Shown here: piece after piece, positions 26,368 through 37,259 of the stretch
Layout: every line of letters starts with the position of its first letter
How positions within the stretch are numbered: position 1 is the first letter of the stretch
Assembly: GCF_004801905.1 (NCBI RefSeq)
Contig: NZ_SSSN01000005.1
Coordinates: 407,500 to 471,499, forward strand
Length of the DNA stretch: 64,000 bases
Origin: Orlajensenia flava
GTDB taxonomy: Bacteria > Actinomycetota > Actinomycetes > Actinomycetales > Microbacteriaceae
Direction of reading: 5' to 3'
Program-made: the position numbers and the translations under genes
The notes under the pieces: generated by a model
Told to the model about the DNA's origin: nothing
Seen by the model: the letters and a program-made list of their open reading frames with translations, nothing else
Database searches by the model: none

Positions 26368-28113
26368 GTGAGCAGCGCGCCCCGCGAGACGTACACGATC
26401 GGTGTCGACTACGGCACACTGTCGGGTCGAGCGGTCGTCGTGCGCGTCTCGGACGGGGCAGAGCTCGGCGCCGGCGTCTTCGAGTACCCGCACGCCGTCA
26501 TGGACACCACCCTGACCGCGGGACCCGCAGCGGATGCCGGCCACCCCATCCGCCTCGCGCCCGATTGGGCTCTGCAGGTGCCCCAGGACTACGTCGACGT
26601 GCTCAAGAACGCCGTACCGGAGGCGCTCGCCCAGGCGGGCATCGACCCGGCCGACGTCATCGGCATCGCCACCGACTTCACCGCCTGCACGATGGTTCCC
26701 ACCCTCGCGGATGGCACCCCCCTCAACGAACTCCCCGAGTACGCCGACAGCCCGCACGCCTACGTCAAGCTCTGGAAGCACCACAGCGCGCAGCCGCACG
26801 CCGACCGCATCAACGAGCTCGCGCACGAGCGGCGGGAGTCGTGGATCACCCGCTACGGCGGCCTCATCTCGAGCGAGTGGGAGTTCGCCAAGGGGCTGCA
26901 GCTGCTCGAGGAGGACGCCGAGCTCTACCAGCGCATGGATCACTGGGTCGAGGCGGCCGACTGGATCGTCTGGCAGCTCGCCGGACGCTACGTGCGCAAC
27001 GCCTGCACCGCCGGCTACAAGGGCATCCGCCAGGACGGCGCCTACCCGAGCGGCGAGTTCCTGGCCGGTCTGAATCCCGACTTCGCGGCCTTCGCCGACA
27101 CCAAGCTCGCGGCCGAGATCGGCGAGCTGGGTGACGCGGCCGGCACCCTCACCCCTGAGGCGGCCACGTGGACGGGTCTACCGGTCGGCATCGCCGTCGC
27201 GGTCGGCAACGTCGACGCGCACGTCACCGCCCCGGCGTCGCAGGCGGTCGAACCCGGCCAGATGGTCGCCATCATGGGCACCAGCACCTGCCACGTCATG
27301 AACCACGATCACCTCGCCGAGGTTCCGGGCATGTGCGGCGTCGTCGACGGCGGCATCGTCTCGGGGCTGTTCGGCTACGAGGCGGGCCAGTCGGGCGTCG
27401 GCGACATCTTCGCCTGGTACGTCGCGAACCAGGTTCCCGCCTCGGTGACGGATGCCGCGCGGGAGGCAGGCGCATCCGTTCACCAGTACCTGACCGACCT
27501 CGCCTATCAGCAGCCCGTCGGCGCGCACGGGCTCGTCGCCCTCGACTGGCACTCCGGCAACCGCTCCGTCCTCGTCGACCACGAACTCTCGGGCGTCGTG
27601 CTCGGAACCACGCTCACCACGCGGCCGGAGGAGGTCTACCGCGCGCTGCTCGAGTCGACGGCGTTCGGCACCCGCGTGATCGTCGAGACCTTCGCGGCGG
27701 CGGGCGTGCCCGTCACCGAGTTCATCGTCGCCGGCGGCCTGCTCAAGAACGCGCACCTCATGCAGACCTACTCCGACGTGCTGCGCCTGCCCATCTCGAC
27801 TATTGCGAGCGAGCAGGGCCCGGCACTGGGGTCTGCCATCCACGCCGCCGTCGCAGCGGGCGCCTACCCCGACATCCACGCGGCCGCCACCGCGATGGGC
27901 AAGTTAGACCGTTCCGTCTACACCCCGAACGAGACGGATGCCGCCGCCTACGACCGCCTGTACGCCGAGTACGTGCTGCTGCACGACCACTTCGGCCGCG
28001 GCGGCAACGACGTCATGCGCCGGCTGCGCGCCCTCAAGCGCGAGGCCCTCGGCGAGGCGACGGATGCCGCATCCGACACAGAGCACGACGCGCTCGAGGC
28101 GGTGAGCGCATGA
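26368..28113 (+). CDS. araB: Ribulokinase
   Basis: A 581-residue FGGY-family kinase that phosphorylates L-ribulose to L-ribulose-5-phosphate. The N-terminal phosphate motif reads IGVDYGTLSGRAVVVRV; the C-terminal domain has FIVAGGLLKNAHLMQTYSDVLRLPI. Length matches AraB (about 560-580), longer than most FGGY kinases. The GTG start is set by AAAGGAG eight bases upstream. First gene of the ara operon; its stop overlaps the araD start. Confidence 0.93.
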   Translation: MSSAPRETYTIGVDYGTLSGRAVVVRVSDGAELGAGVFEYPHAVMDTTLTAGPAADAGHPIRLAPDWALQVPQDYVDVLKNAVPEALAQAGIDPADVIGIATDFTACTMVPTLADGTPLNELPEYADSPHAYVKLWKHHSAQPHADRINELAHERRESWITRYGGLISSEWEFAKGLQLLEEDAELYQRMDHWVEAADWIVWQLAGRYVRNACTAGYKGIRQDGAYPSGEFLAGLNPDFAAFADTKLAAEIGELGDAAGTLTPEAATWTGLPVGIAVAVGNVDAHVTAPASQAVEPGQMVAIMGTSTCHVMNHDHLAEVPGMCGVVDGGIVSGLFGYEAGQSGVGDIFAWYVANQVPASVTDAAREAGASVHQYLTDLAYQQPVGAHGLVALDWHSGNRSVLVDHELSGVVLGTTLTTRPEEVYRALLESTAFGTRVIVETFAAAGVPVTEFIVAGGLLKNAHLMQTYSDVLRLPISTIASEQGPALGSAIHAAVAAGAYPDIHAAATAMGKLDRSVYTPNETDAAAYDRLYAEYVLLHDHFGRGGNDVMRRLRALKREALGEATDAASDTEHDALEAVSA

Positions 28114-28919
28114 GCGAGCTGACCCCCGAACTCGACATCGCCATCGATCGCGTGCGCTCTGAGGTCGCCGAGCTGCACGCCGAGCTGGTGCGCTACGGCC
28201 TCGTCGTGTGGACGGGCGGGAACATCAGCGGCCGCGTGCCGGGATCCGACCTGTTCGTCATCAAGCCGAGCGGTGTGCTGTACGACGAGCTCGACGCCAC
28301 GAGCATGATCCTCTGCACCCTCGACGGCACGGTCGTGGAAGGCACGCCCGGCAGCCACCGCTCTCCGTCGAGCGACACGGCCGCCCACGCGTTCGTCTAC
28401 CGCAACATGCCCGAGGTCGGGGGTGTCGTGCACACGCACTCGACCTACGCGACGGCCTGGGCGGCACGGGGCGAGGAGATCCCCTGCGTCATCACGGCGA
28501 TGGCGGATGAGTTCGGCGGGCCCATCCCGGTCGGCCCCTTCGCCATCATCGGCGACGACTCCATCGGCCGCGGCATCGTCGAGACGCTCACCGGCCACCG
28601 CAGTCGCGCGGTGCTGATGGCGAACCACGGCCCTTTCACCATCGGGCGCGACGCTCGCGATGCGGTCAAGGCCGCCGTCATGCTCGAGGATGTCGCCCGC
28701 ACCGTCGACATCGCACGTGTGGGCGGCGACCTCGTGCCGATGCCGCAGGAGGCGATCGACGCCCTGTTCGCCCGGTACCAGAACGTCTACGGCCAGTCCG
28801 CCGGGGCGGCGCCCGCCCAGCCCACGTCGAGTCAGCAGCCCACTGCGGCTCAGGACGCCGCTGAGCAGCCCACGCACCAGACCCCATCGCAGCCCGCCCA
28901 GCAAGGAGCCACCGCGTAA
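28110..28919 (+). CDS. araD: L-ribulose-5-phosphate 4-epimerase with a C-terminal extension
   Basis: A 269-residue class II aldolase/epimerase that converts L-ribulose-5-P to D-xylulose-5-P. The zinc ligands are visible in [16 protein letters not shown] and later [18 protein letters not shown] and IKPSGV are phosphate-site motifs. The enzyme proper ends near residue 228 (FARYQNVYG), the normal AraD length. About 40 further residues are Gln/Pro/Ala/Thr-rich and low-complexity, which is unusual. The ATG overlaps the araB stop, and its stop overlaps the araA start. Confidence 0.92.
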   Translation: MSELTPELDIAIDRVRSEVAELHAELVRYGLVVWTGGNISGRVPGSDLFVIKPSGVLYDELDATSMILCTLDGTVVEGTPGSHRSPSSDTAAHAFVYRNMPEVGGVVHTHSTYATAWAARGEEIPCVITAMADEFGGPIPVGPFAIIGDDSIGRGIVETLTGHRSRAVLMANHGPFTIGRDARDAVKAAVMLEDVARTVDIARVGGDLVPMPQEAIDALFARYQNVYGQSAGAAPAQPTSSQQPTAAQDAAEQPTHQTPSQPAQQGATA

Positions 28920-30427
28920 TGCCCGCACTCTCGACGACTCTCGACCAGTACGAGGTCTGGTTCCTCACCGGCAGCCAGGGCCTCTACGGCGAGGAGACGC
29001 TGCGCCAGGTCGCCGACCAGTCGCGCGCCATCGCCGACGAGCTCGGGGCATCCGTTCCCGTCACCGTCGTGTGGAAGCCGGTGCTGACCGATTCGGATGC
29101 CATCCGCCGCCTCGCCCTCGAGGTCAACGCGTCCGACAACGTCATCGGTGTCATCGCGTGGATGCACACCTTCAGTCCCGCCAAGATGTGGATCGCCGGC
29201 CTCGACGCGCTGACGAAGCCGCTGTTGCACCTGCACACGCAGGCCAACGTCGAGCTGCCGTGGGGCGAGATCGACTTCGACTTCATGAACCTCAACCAGG
29301 CCGCCCACGGCGACCGGGAGTTCGGTTACATCCAGACCCGCCTCGGCGTCGCCCGTAAGACCGTCGTCGGGCACGTGTCGAACCCGGCGGTGCAGCAGCA
29401 GGTGGAGACCTGGCAGCGGGCAGCTGCCGGATGGGCTGCAGCTCGCACCCTCAAGCTCGCCCGCTTCGGCGACAACATGCGCTACGTCGCCGTGACCGAA
29501 GGCGACAAGACCGAGGCCGAGCTGCGCTTCGGCGTGCAGGTCAACACGTGGGGCGTGAACGAGCTCGCGGATGCCGTCGCGCTCGTCTCCGAGGCGGACA
29601 TCGACACGCTCGTGGCCGAGTACGAGGAGTCCTACGACGTCGTGCCCGAGCTGCAGAACGGAGGAGAGCGTCACCAGAGCCTTCGCGACGGCGCCGCGAT
29701 CGAGCTGGGCCTGCGCGCTTTCCTCGAGCAGGGCGACTTCGGCGCATTCACGACGAGTTTCGAAGACCTCGGGGCGCTCACGCAGCTGCCCGGCCTCGCG
29801 GTGCAGCGGCTGATGGCCGACGGCTACGGTTTCGGCGCCGAGGGCGACTGGAAGACGGCCATCCTCGTGCGCGTCGCCAACGTCATGGGCGCCGGCCTTC
29901 CCGGCGGGGCGAGCCTCATGGAGGACTACACCTACGACCTCGTGCCCGGTGATGAGAAGATCCTGGGCGCGCACATGCTCGAGGTCAGCCCGTCCCTGAC
30001 CACTGCGAAGCCCACGTTGGAGATCCATCCGCTCGGCATCGGCGGCAAGGACGACCCGGTGCGCCTCGTCTTCACGGCCGACCCGGGCCCCGCCGTCGTC
30101 GTGGCGATGAGCGATATGCGCGACCGCTTCCGCCTCGTCGCGAACGTCGTCGAGAACGTCGAGGCGCCCGACCTTCCGAACCTCCCCGTCGGTCGTGCCG
30201 TCTGGAAGCCCGAGCCCGACTTCGCCACGAGCGCCGCCTGCTGGCTCACCGCCGGCGCCGCGCACCACACCGTCATGTCGACCGCTGTCGGCGTCGACGT
30301 GTTCAGAGACTTCGCCGAGATCGCTCGCACCGAGCTTCTCGTGATCGATGAGACCACCACCCAGCGCGACTTCGCGCGAGAGGTGCGCTGGAACCAGGCC
30401 TACTACCGATTGGCGGCCGGCCTGTAG
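28919..30427 (+). CDS. araA: L-arabinose isomerase
   Basis: A 502-residue manganese-dependent isomerase that converts L-arabinose to L-ribulose. It opens with [25 protein letters not shown] and contains [14 protein letters not shown] and MEDYTYDL, all typical of AraA; the length is standard. The start uses the TAATG overlap with araD. With araB and araD it completes the route from arabinose to xylulose-5-phosphate, and the transporter genes that follow supply the sugar. Confidence 0.95.
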   Translation: MPALSTTLDQYEVWFLTGSQGLYGEETLRQVADQSRAIADELGASVPVTVVWKPVLTDSDAIRRLALEVNASDNVIGVIAWMHTFSPAKMWIAGLDALTKPLLHLHTQANVELPWGEIDFDFMNLNQAAHGDREFGYIQTRLGVARKTVVGHVSNPAVQQQVETWQRAAAGWAAARTLKLARFGDNMRYVAVTEGDKTEAELRFGVQVNTWGVNELADAVALVSEADIDTLVAEYEESYDVVPELQNGGERHQSLRDGAAIELGLRAFLEQGDFGAFTTSFEDLGALTQLPGLAVQRLMADGYGFGAEGDWKTAILVRVANVMGAGLPGGASLMEDYTYDLVPGDEKILGAHMLEVSPSLTTAKPTLEIHPLGIGGKDDPVRLVFTADPGPAVVVAMSDMRDRFRLVANVVENVEAPDLPNLPVGRAVWKPEPDFATSAACWLTAGAAHHTVMSTAVGVDVFRDFAEIARTELLVIDETTTQRDFAREVRWNQAYYRLAAGL

Positions 30428-30438
30428 CCCCCCACGTA

Positions 30439-30458
30439 CCGTCCGTTCCCTCGGACGG
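30439..30458 (+). terminator. Hairpin between araA and the binding-protein gene
   Basis: A 7-bp perfect stem (CCGTCCG/CGGACGG) with a TTCCCT loop, just after araA. It is short for a full terminator; partial termination or mRNA processing between the enzyme and transporter genes is more likely. Confidence 0.4.
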
Positions 30459-30537
30459 CACCGGGCCGACGTTCATGGACGCCGTCGGCTCGTCACCAGG
30501 AATGACAACGAAGTCCAGACCACGAAAGGGAAACACA

Positions 30538-31662
30538 GTGAAGATCAAGAAGATCCTCATCGCGACGGTCGCGCTCGGCGCGATGGTCGCCTTGTCGGCC
30601 TGTTCCGGCGCAGGAGCCGGCGGCGGTTCCACCGATGGTGGAAAGGGCGGCCTCATCGGCGTCGCCATGCCGACGAAGAGCTCGGAGCGTTGGATCAACG
30701 ACGGCAACTCCGTCAAGGCGGGCCTCGAGAAGGCCGGCTACAAGGTCGACCTGCAGTACGCGGAGGACGACATCCCCACGCAGGTCTCGCAGCTCGAGAA
30801 CATGATCACCAAGGGCGCCGAGGCGCTCATCATCGCCTCGATCGACGGCACCACGCTCACCCAGGTGCTGCAGGATGCCAAGGACGCCGACATCCCCGTC
30901 ATCGCCTACGACCGCCTCATCCGCGACAGCAAGAACGTGGACTACTACGCGTCGTTCGACAACTACAAGGTCGGCGTGCAGCAGGCCAACTCGGTGCTCA
31001 ACGGACTGGGACTCGTCGACCTCGACGGCAAGAAGAAGAGCGACGCGCCCAAGGGTCCGTTCAACATCGAGATGTTCGCCGGTTCGCCCGATGACAACAA
31101 CGCCACGTTCTTCTGGAACGGCGCTCAGGACACCCTGAAGCCCTACATCGACGACAAGACGCTCGTCGTGAAGAGCGGCCAGACCGACTTCCAGCAGGCG
31201 GCGACGCTGCGCTGGGACGGCGAGGTGGCGCAGAGCCGCATGGAGGACATCCTCACCAAGAGCTACTCCGACGGCTCGAAGGTCAACGCGGTGCTCTCGC
31301 CCTACGACGGCCTGTCGCGTGGAATCATCTCCGCGCTGACGGATGCCGGCTACTCGACGGGTGAGGGATGGCCGGTCATCTCCGGCCAGGACGCCGAGCT
31401 CGACTCGGTCAAGGCCATCAACAACGGCGAGCAGTACGCGACCATCTTCAAGGACACCCGCAAGCTCGCGGATGTCGCGATCAGCATGGCCGAGGCGCTG
31501 CTCAAGGGTGACAAGCCCGAGGTGAACAACACCAAGGACTACGACAACGGCAAGAAGGTCGTGCCCTCGTACCTGCTGGAGTCGCAGATCGTCGTCAAGG
31601 ACAACATCAACGACGTCCTGGTGAAGAGCGGCTACTGGACCGAAGCCGAGATCAACGGCTAG
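30538..31662 (+). CDS. Sugar-binding lipoprotein (ChvE type), arabinose operon
   Basis: A 374-residue lipoprotein with signal [22 protein letters not shown] and the lipobox Cys at about residue 22, then a two-lobed sugar-binding domain ([53 protein letters not shown]). It is paralogous to the protein at 24478. The GTG start is set by AAAGGG eight bases upstream. Operon context makes L-arabinose the likely ligand. A very stable hairpin follows, expected to keep this gene more strongly expressed than the ATPase and permease. Confidence 0.92.
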   Translation: MKIKKILIATVALGAMVALSACSGAGAGGGSTDGGKGGLIGVAMPTKSSERWINDGNSVKAGLEKAGYKVDLQYAEDDIPTQVSQLENMITKGAEALIIASIDGTTLTQVLQDAKDADIPVIAYDRLIRDSKNVDYYASFDNYKVGVQQANSVLNGLGLVDLDGKKKSDAPKGPFNIEMFAGSPDDNNATFFWNGAQDTLKPYIDDKTLVVKSGQTDFQQAATLRWDGEVAQSRMEDILTKSYSDGSKVNAVLSPYDGLSRGIISALTDAGYSTGEGWPVISGQDAELDSVKAINNGEQYATIFKDTRKLADVAISMAEALLKGDKPEVNNTKDYDNGKKVVPSYLLESQIVVKDNINDVLVKSGYWTEAEING

Positions 31663-31682
31663 CACACGCACGGGATGACACC

Positions 31683-31725
31683 GGCCGGGGCCCGCAGAAC
31701 AGTAGTCTGCGAGCGGGCCCCGGCC
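31683..31725 (+). terminator. Very stable intra-operon hairpin
   Basis: A perfect 13-bp G/C stem (GGCCGGGGCCCGC and its complement) with an alternative inner stem CGCAGA/TCTGCG, between the binding-protein stop and the ATPase start. It probably acts as a partial terminator or 3'-end stabiliser, giving excess binding protein. Confidence 0.6.
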
Positions 31726-31762
31726 TGTGACATCCGTCGATCCGGCAAGGAAGCAGGGTGAG

Positions 31763-33289
<1,527 letters not shown>

Positions 33290-33324
33290 CGGCGTCGCTC
33301 GCAGAGGCTTTCGAAGGAGACATC

Positions 33325-34569
33325 GTGTCAGACCCCATCACCCCGGCACCGACGGAGACTCAGGCCGTCGGCGGCAACATCAACCCCATCGAGAACAAGT
33401 TCACCGACAGGCTGAGCCACATCCTCAGCGACCTCGGCCGCAACGGCATCTTCATCGCCCTCATCGTCGTGGTGGTGCTGTTCGCCTTCCTCACCGACGG
33501 CATCCTGTTGCGTCCGCAGAACATCTCCAACCTGATCGTGCAGAACGGTTACATCCTCGTTCTCGCGATCGGCATGGTGATGGTCATCATCGCGGGCCAC
33601 ATCGACCTGTCCGTCGGATCGGTCGCGGCGTTCGTCGGCGCCTGCTCGGGCGTCTTCGCCGTCAACTGGGGCATGCCCTGGTGGCTCGCCGTCATCCTCT
33701 CGCTCGCCATCGGAGCCGCTGTCGGCGTCTGGCAGGGCTTCTGGATCGCGTTCGTCGGCATACCCGCGTTCATCGTGACCCTCGCGGGCATGCTCATCTT
33801 CCGCGGCCTCGCCCTCGTGGTGCTCGGCAACGCCAACATCGGCTCGTTCCCCGACGAGTACCGCGCCCTCGGCAACGGATTCCTCAGCGACCTGTTCGGC
33901 GAGTTCGAGCTCGACCCGCTCACCCTCGGCGTCGGCGCGCTCGCCATCATCGCGCTCGTCATCCAGCAGGTGCGCACCCGCCGCGGACGCCAGAAGTACG
34001 ACCAGGAGGTCGAGCCGATCATCTGGTTCGTCACCAAGCTCGTGCTCATCTCGGCGGCCATCGGCCTCTTCGCCTACGCTCTCGCGCAGTACAAGGGCAT
34101 CCCGGTGACGCTCATCATCCTGGCCGTGCTCGTCTTCATCTACGGCATCGTGATGAACCGCACGGTGTTCGGCAGGCACATCTACGCCATCGGCGGCAAC
34201 CGCCACGCGGCGGAACTCTCGGGCATCAAGACGCGTCGCGTCGACTTCTGGCTGTTCGTCAACATGGGCACCCTCGCCGCGCTCGCGGGCCTCATCTTCA
34301 CGGCCCGCCTCAACCTCGCGGGCCCGAAGGCCGGTGACGGCTTCGAGCTCGAGGCCATCTCGGCGGCGTTCATCGGCGGCGCAGCGGTGCAGGGCGGCGT
34401 CGGAACCATCGGCGGCGCCATCATCGGTGGCCTCATCATCGGCGTGCTCAACAACGGCATGTCGATCATGGGCATCGGCATCGAGTGGCAGCAGGCCGTC
34501 AAGGGCCTCGTGCTGTTGCTCGCCGTGGCGTTCGACGTCTACAACAAGCGGCGTTCCGGCGGCAACTAG
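33325..34569 (+). CDS. Sugar ABC transporter permease, arabinose operon
   Basis: A 414-residue CUT2 permease with about ten helices and the signatures AIGMVMVIIAGHIDLSVGSVAAFVG, PAFIVTLAGMLIFRGLA and FGRHIYAIGGNRHAAELSGIK. The GTG start is set by GAAGGAG six bases upstream. Paralogous to the 23057 permease but lacking its long C-terminal tail. Confidence 0.92.
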   Translation: MSDPITPAPTETQAVGGNINPIENKFTDRLSHILSDLGRNGIFIALIVVVVLFAFLTDGILLRPQNISNLIVQNGYILVLAIGMVMVIIAGHIDLSVGSVAAFVGACSGVFAVNWGMPWWLAVILSLAIGAAVGVWQGFWIAFVGIPAFIVTLAGMLIFRGLALVVLGNANIGSFPDEYRALGNGFLSDLFGEFELDPLTLGVGALAIIALVIQQVRTRRGRQKYDQEVEPIIWFVTKLVLISAAIGLFAYALAQYKGIPVTLIILAVLVFIYGIVMNRTVFGRHIYAIGGNRHAAELSGIKTRRVDFWLFVNMGTLAALAGLIFTARLNLAGPKAGDGFELEAISAAFIGGAAVQGGVGTIGGAIIGGLIIGVLNNGMSIMGIGIEWQQAVKGLVLLLAVAFDVYNKRRSGGN

Positions 34570-34588
34570 ACCCCTGTGGTGGTGGGAG

Positions 34589-34622
34589 CGGCGGCGATCG
34601 GGTTCCGGCCCGATCGCCGCCG
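34589..34622 (+). terminator. Terminator of the arabinose operon
   Basis: A perfect 14-bp stem (CGGCGGCGATCGGG and its complement) with a six-base loop, 20 bases after the permease stop and before the LacI gene. Confidence 0.7.
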
Positions 34623-34666
34623 GCACAGCCGGGCATGATTCAGAATGATGACGAGAGGGGGAGCGG

Positions 34667-35704
34667 ATGACGGATGCGCCTGAGCGCCCCAAGGTCGCCA
34701 CCATGTTCGACGTCGCCCGTGTCGCCGGCGTCTCGCACCAGACCGTCTCCCGCGTGCTCAACGACCTGCCCGGCGTGCGTCCTTCGACCCGAGTTCGCGT
34801 CGAAGCGGCCATGAGCGAGCTGCGGTACACGCCGTCGCCTGCGGCACGGACGCTGGCATCCCGTCGCTCGCAGACCATCGGCCTCATCACAGCCGGTCGG
34901 CCCGACTACGGCCCGTCCAACGCCGCCTTGGGGTTCAACGAGGCGGCCCGCGCGGCCGGTTACACCGTCACGCAGGTGAGCATGCGCGAGGTCGACACCG
35001 AGTCGCTGCGCAGCGCCGTCGCCATGATGGTGCGCCACAACGTGTCGGCGATCGTGCTGATCTCGGGGGAGCGCGAGGTGATCGGGGCGATCGGCAGCAT
35101 CGACCTCGAGGTCCCCCTCGTGAGCCTCGCGTCCGAGCGTGTCGACGGCATGCACCGGGTGGCCATCAACCAGTTCGAGGGCGGCCGCATCGCCGTCGAG
35201 CACCTCATCGGGCTGGGGCATCGGCGCATCCGTCACGTGACCGGCCTGCAGGACGCGATGGATGCCGGCGAGCGTGAACGCGCGTGGCGCGAGACGCTCA
35301 CCGCGCACGGGTTTCCGGTGTCGGGACCGGAGATCGGCGACTGGAGCTCGGAGTCCGGGTATGTGGCAGGCGTGGCGCTCGCCGAGGAGTGGCGTCGTGA
35401 GACGGAACGGTTCACCGCCGTGTTCGCGAGCAACGACCAGATGGCGCTCGGCCTGCTGCACGCTTTTCGAGATGCCGGCATCCGGGTGCCTGACGACGTC
35501 AGCGTCGTGAGTGTCGACGACATCCCCGAGGCCGCGCACTTCGCGCCACCGCTCACGACGCTGTGGCAGGACTTCGATGGCCTGGGGCGCGACATCATGG
35601 CGACCGTGCTCGACGTCCTCGGCGACGAGGAGCACGCGCCCGACCGCACGACCCGCGTGCCCGAGCTCGTGGTGCGCGCATCGACCGCACCCCCGCCCGC
35701 CTGA
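34667..35704 (+). CDS. LacI-family regulator, probably of the arabinose operon
   Basis: A 345-residue repressor with HTH ATMFDVARVAGVSHQTVSRVLNDLPGVRPSTRVRVE and hinge YTPSPAARTLASRRS; the sugar-binding domain includes AVFASNDQMALGLLHAFRDAGIRVPDDVSVVSVDDIPEAAHF. It lies just after the ara transporter behind a strong terminator, so it probably has its own weak promoter. The ATG is set by GAGGGGGA. It is the natural candidate to bind the GTTAGCGCTAAC sites before araB, acting as an AraR analogue (inference). Confidence 0.9.
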   Translation: MTDAPERPKVATMFDVARVAGVSHQTVSRVLNDLPGVRPSTRVRVEAAMSELRYTPSPAARTLASRRSQTIGLITAGRPDYGPSNAALGFNEAARAAGYTVTQVSMREVDTESLRSAVAMMVRHNVSAIVLISGEREVIGAIGSIDLEVPLVSLASERVDGMHRVAINQFEGGRIAVEHLIGLGHRRIRHVTGLQDAMDAGERERAWRETLTAHGFPVSGPEIGDWSSESGYVAGVALAEEWRRETERFTAVFASNDQMALGLLHAFRDAGIRVPDDVSVVSVDDIPEAAHFAPPLTTLWQDFDGLGRDIMATVLDVLGDEEHAPDRTTRVPELVVRASTAPPPA

Positions 35705-36290
35705 CGCGCTGCCGTGCGCGTGCACAGCGCCTCGCCCGCCTGACGAGTTGCCGTGCGCCTGCAGCGCTGCTGCTGCTTCGAGCGTCGCCGCGTCTCACGC
35801 GCACTCGCTCGACGATCTGGCGCACCTTGCGTGCACCTTCTCGTGATCCGGCGCATGTTGCGTGCACCGGCGCAGGGTGCACGGTGCGCCCGTGCACACA
35901 AAGTGCGCCGGGTAGAGGGGACTGCCCACCGGGGACGAGGTTGGCCCGCGCACAATTCGGGAGCGGAGAGTGTGTCGGACGGATGCGCCGCGCCTCGCGA
36001 CGGGGCGACACGATCGCGCTCCTGCATTGTGCGGAGGTGGTGAGTCGGGTGCGCAGGAGGGGCGCGCAGGGGGTGAGTCGGGTGCGCAGGAGGGTGCGCG
36101 GAGGAGTGAGTCGGGTGTGCGGGAGGGGTGCGCAGGGGGTGAGTCCGGGTGCGGCGGACAGTGTCGGTGGGTGGTGGCAGGCTCGGAGGTACAACACAAG
36201 ATCTAGTGGTCGGGCGCACGTGCAGGCGCCAGGCGACGAAGGCGCGACACGCCGCGGCGCATCCGTTCACACCTGTGGTTTCCCGAACGG
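35694..36290. other. Gene-free, repeat-rich interval between the ara and nrd operons
   Basis: No gene is supported between 35705 and 36525. The last bases of the LacI gene and its stop are duplicated as a 31-base imperfect copy (35694-35724 and 35733-35763, period 39). A second short duplication, GGCGCAYSTTGCGTGCACC, occurs at 35819 and 35850, and GTGCAC is frequent. Long open frames here are by-products of extreme G/C content. Confidence 0.5.
36041..36172. repeat. 33-bp tandem repeat, about four copies
   Basis: Units begin at 36041, 36074, 36107 and 36140, each opening TGAGTCGGGTGCGCAGGAGG or a near match; the fourth copy is degenerate. The period is exactly 33 bases. It lies about 370 bases before nrdH and may be a replication-slippage tract. 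Confidence 0.7.
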
Positions 36291-36294
36291 GGGG

Positions 36295-36380
36295 ATGTGG
36301 ACAACTCGGGTGCGAAGGCCGGAAACACGCGGAAGACGAACGCCGGGACGGTGGAGAGGCTGTGAATAACAGGTGGATAA
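36295..36380. promoter_or_regulatory. Cluster of DnaA-box-like sites before nrdH
   Basis: TGTGGACAA (36295-36303, reverse of TTGTCCACA), TGTGAATAA (36361-36369, reverse of TTATTCACA) and GGTGGATAA (36372-36380, one mismatch) lie in the same orientation. The first two match DnaA-box consensus forms. DnaA control of ribonucleotide reductase genes is known in other bacteria, so replication-linked regulation is plausible. Confidence 0.45.
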
Positions 36381-36394
36381 CTACACGAATGTGA

Positions 36395-36442
36395 TTACTA
36401 CACCTAGTGGGCGTTCCTTTCGACGAACACTAGATGTAGTAT
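36395..36442 (+). promoter_or_regulatory. Two NrdR boxes of the nrdHIEF operon
   Basis: TTACTACACCTAGTGG (36395-36410) and ACACTAGATGTAGTAT (36427-36442) both keep the CTA-N5/6-TAG core of the NrdR consensus. They start 32 bases apart, about three helical turns, which is the usual spacing of paired NrdR boxes. The second overlaps a likely -10 (TAGTAT). NrdR should repress this operon when dATP is high. Confidence 0.8.
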
Positions 36443-36525
36443 TGGACGTGCGGTAAACAACCGGGAAATCATCCGGCGGCGGCAGGTCTCGCACGCAACA
36501 TCAGACGACATACCAAGGGGTAACA

Positions 36526-36759
36526 ATGACGGTCACCGTCTACACCAAGCCTTCGTGCGTACAGTGCACGGCCACCTACCGCGCCCTCGACGCCAAGGGC
36601 GTCGAGTACGAGGTTCTCGACCTCTCGGCCGATGAGAACGCGCTTGCCGCGGTCAAGGAGCTCGGCTACCTGCAGGCGCCCGTCGTCATCACCGATGAGG
36701 ACCACTGGTCGGGTTTCCGTCCCGACAAGATCAGCGAGCTGGCCTCCCGCCTCGCCTGA
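36526..36759 (+). CDS. nrdH: NrdH-redoxin
   Basis: A 77-residue glutaredoxin-like electron donor for class Ib ribonucleotide reductase. The redox motif CVQC lies at residues 11-14 ([16 protein letters not shown]), and the C-terminal [19 protein letters not shown] is the NrdH thioredoxin-reductase-docking signature. The ATG follows AAGGGG by seven bases. First gene of the operon behind the NrdR boxes. Confidence 0.95.
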   Translation: MTVTVYTKPSCVQCTATYRALDAKGVEYEVLDLSADENALAAVKELGYLQAPVVITDEDHWSGFRPDKISELASRLA

Positions 36760-36845
36760 CCCGCGGCATCCGTTCGGTTCCGCCCAGCGACACGACACAG
36801 GCACAGACACCAGGGCCTGAAGGCGGAAGACGAAGGGATGCGCGG

Positions 36846-37259
36846 ATGACCGACCTGATCTACTTCTCGAGCGTCTCCGGCAACACCCGCCGCTTCGTCG
36901 AGAAGCTCTCCCGCCCAGCGGCGCGCATCCCGCTCCTCGCGAAGGACGCCCCCCTCCAGGCCACAGAACCCTACGTGCTCATCCTCCCCACCTACGGCGG
37001 GGGCGACGGCAACGGCGCTGTACCCAAGCAGGTCATCCGATTCCTCAATGACGAGCGCAACCGCTCGTTGATTCGCGGGGTCATCGGAGCAGGAAACACC
37101 AACTTCGGCACGGCCTACGGTCTGGCCGGAGACATCATCGCGGCCAAATGCCATGTGCCGCACCTCTATCGATTCGAAGTATTCGGCACCCCAGACGACG
37201 TCCGCGTCGTCAACGAAGGATTGGACGCATTTTGGTCAACGCAACGGACAGCGGCGTAG
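36846..37259 (+). CDS. nrdI: NrdI flavodoxin
   Basis: A 137-residue flavodoxin-like protein that supplies the oxidant for assembling the Mn2-tyrosyl radical cofactor of NrdF. It shows the FMN phosphate loop [16 protein letters not shown] and the loop [21 protein letters not shown], then [19 protein letters not shown]. The ATG follows GAAGGGA by about nine bases. It overlaps or abuts the nrdE start. Confidence 0.95.
   Translation: MTDLIYFSSVSGNTRRFVEKLSRPAARIPLLAKDAPLQATEPYVLILPTYGGGDGNGAVPKQVIRFLNDERNRSLIRGVIGAGNTNFGTAYGLAGDIIAAKCHVPHLYRFEVFGTPDDVRVVNEGLDAFWSTQRTAA

Noticed and set aside
35233-36270. Reverse-strand frame with PPAHPTHPLRA-like 11-residue repeats
   Set aside because: The repeats come from the 33-bp DNA repeat being a multiple of three; the frame runs antisense into the LacI gene and has no plausible start.
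36295-36380. Chromosomal origin (oriC) from the DnaA-like boxes
   Set aside because: Only three boxes are present, there is no A/T-rich unwinding element, and dnaA, dnaN and gyrB are absent.
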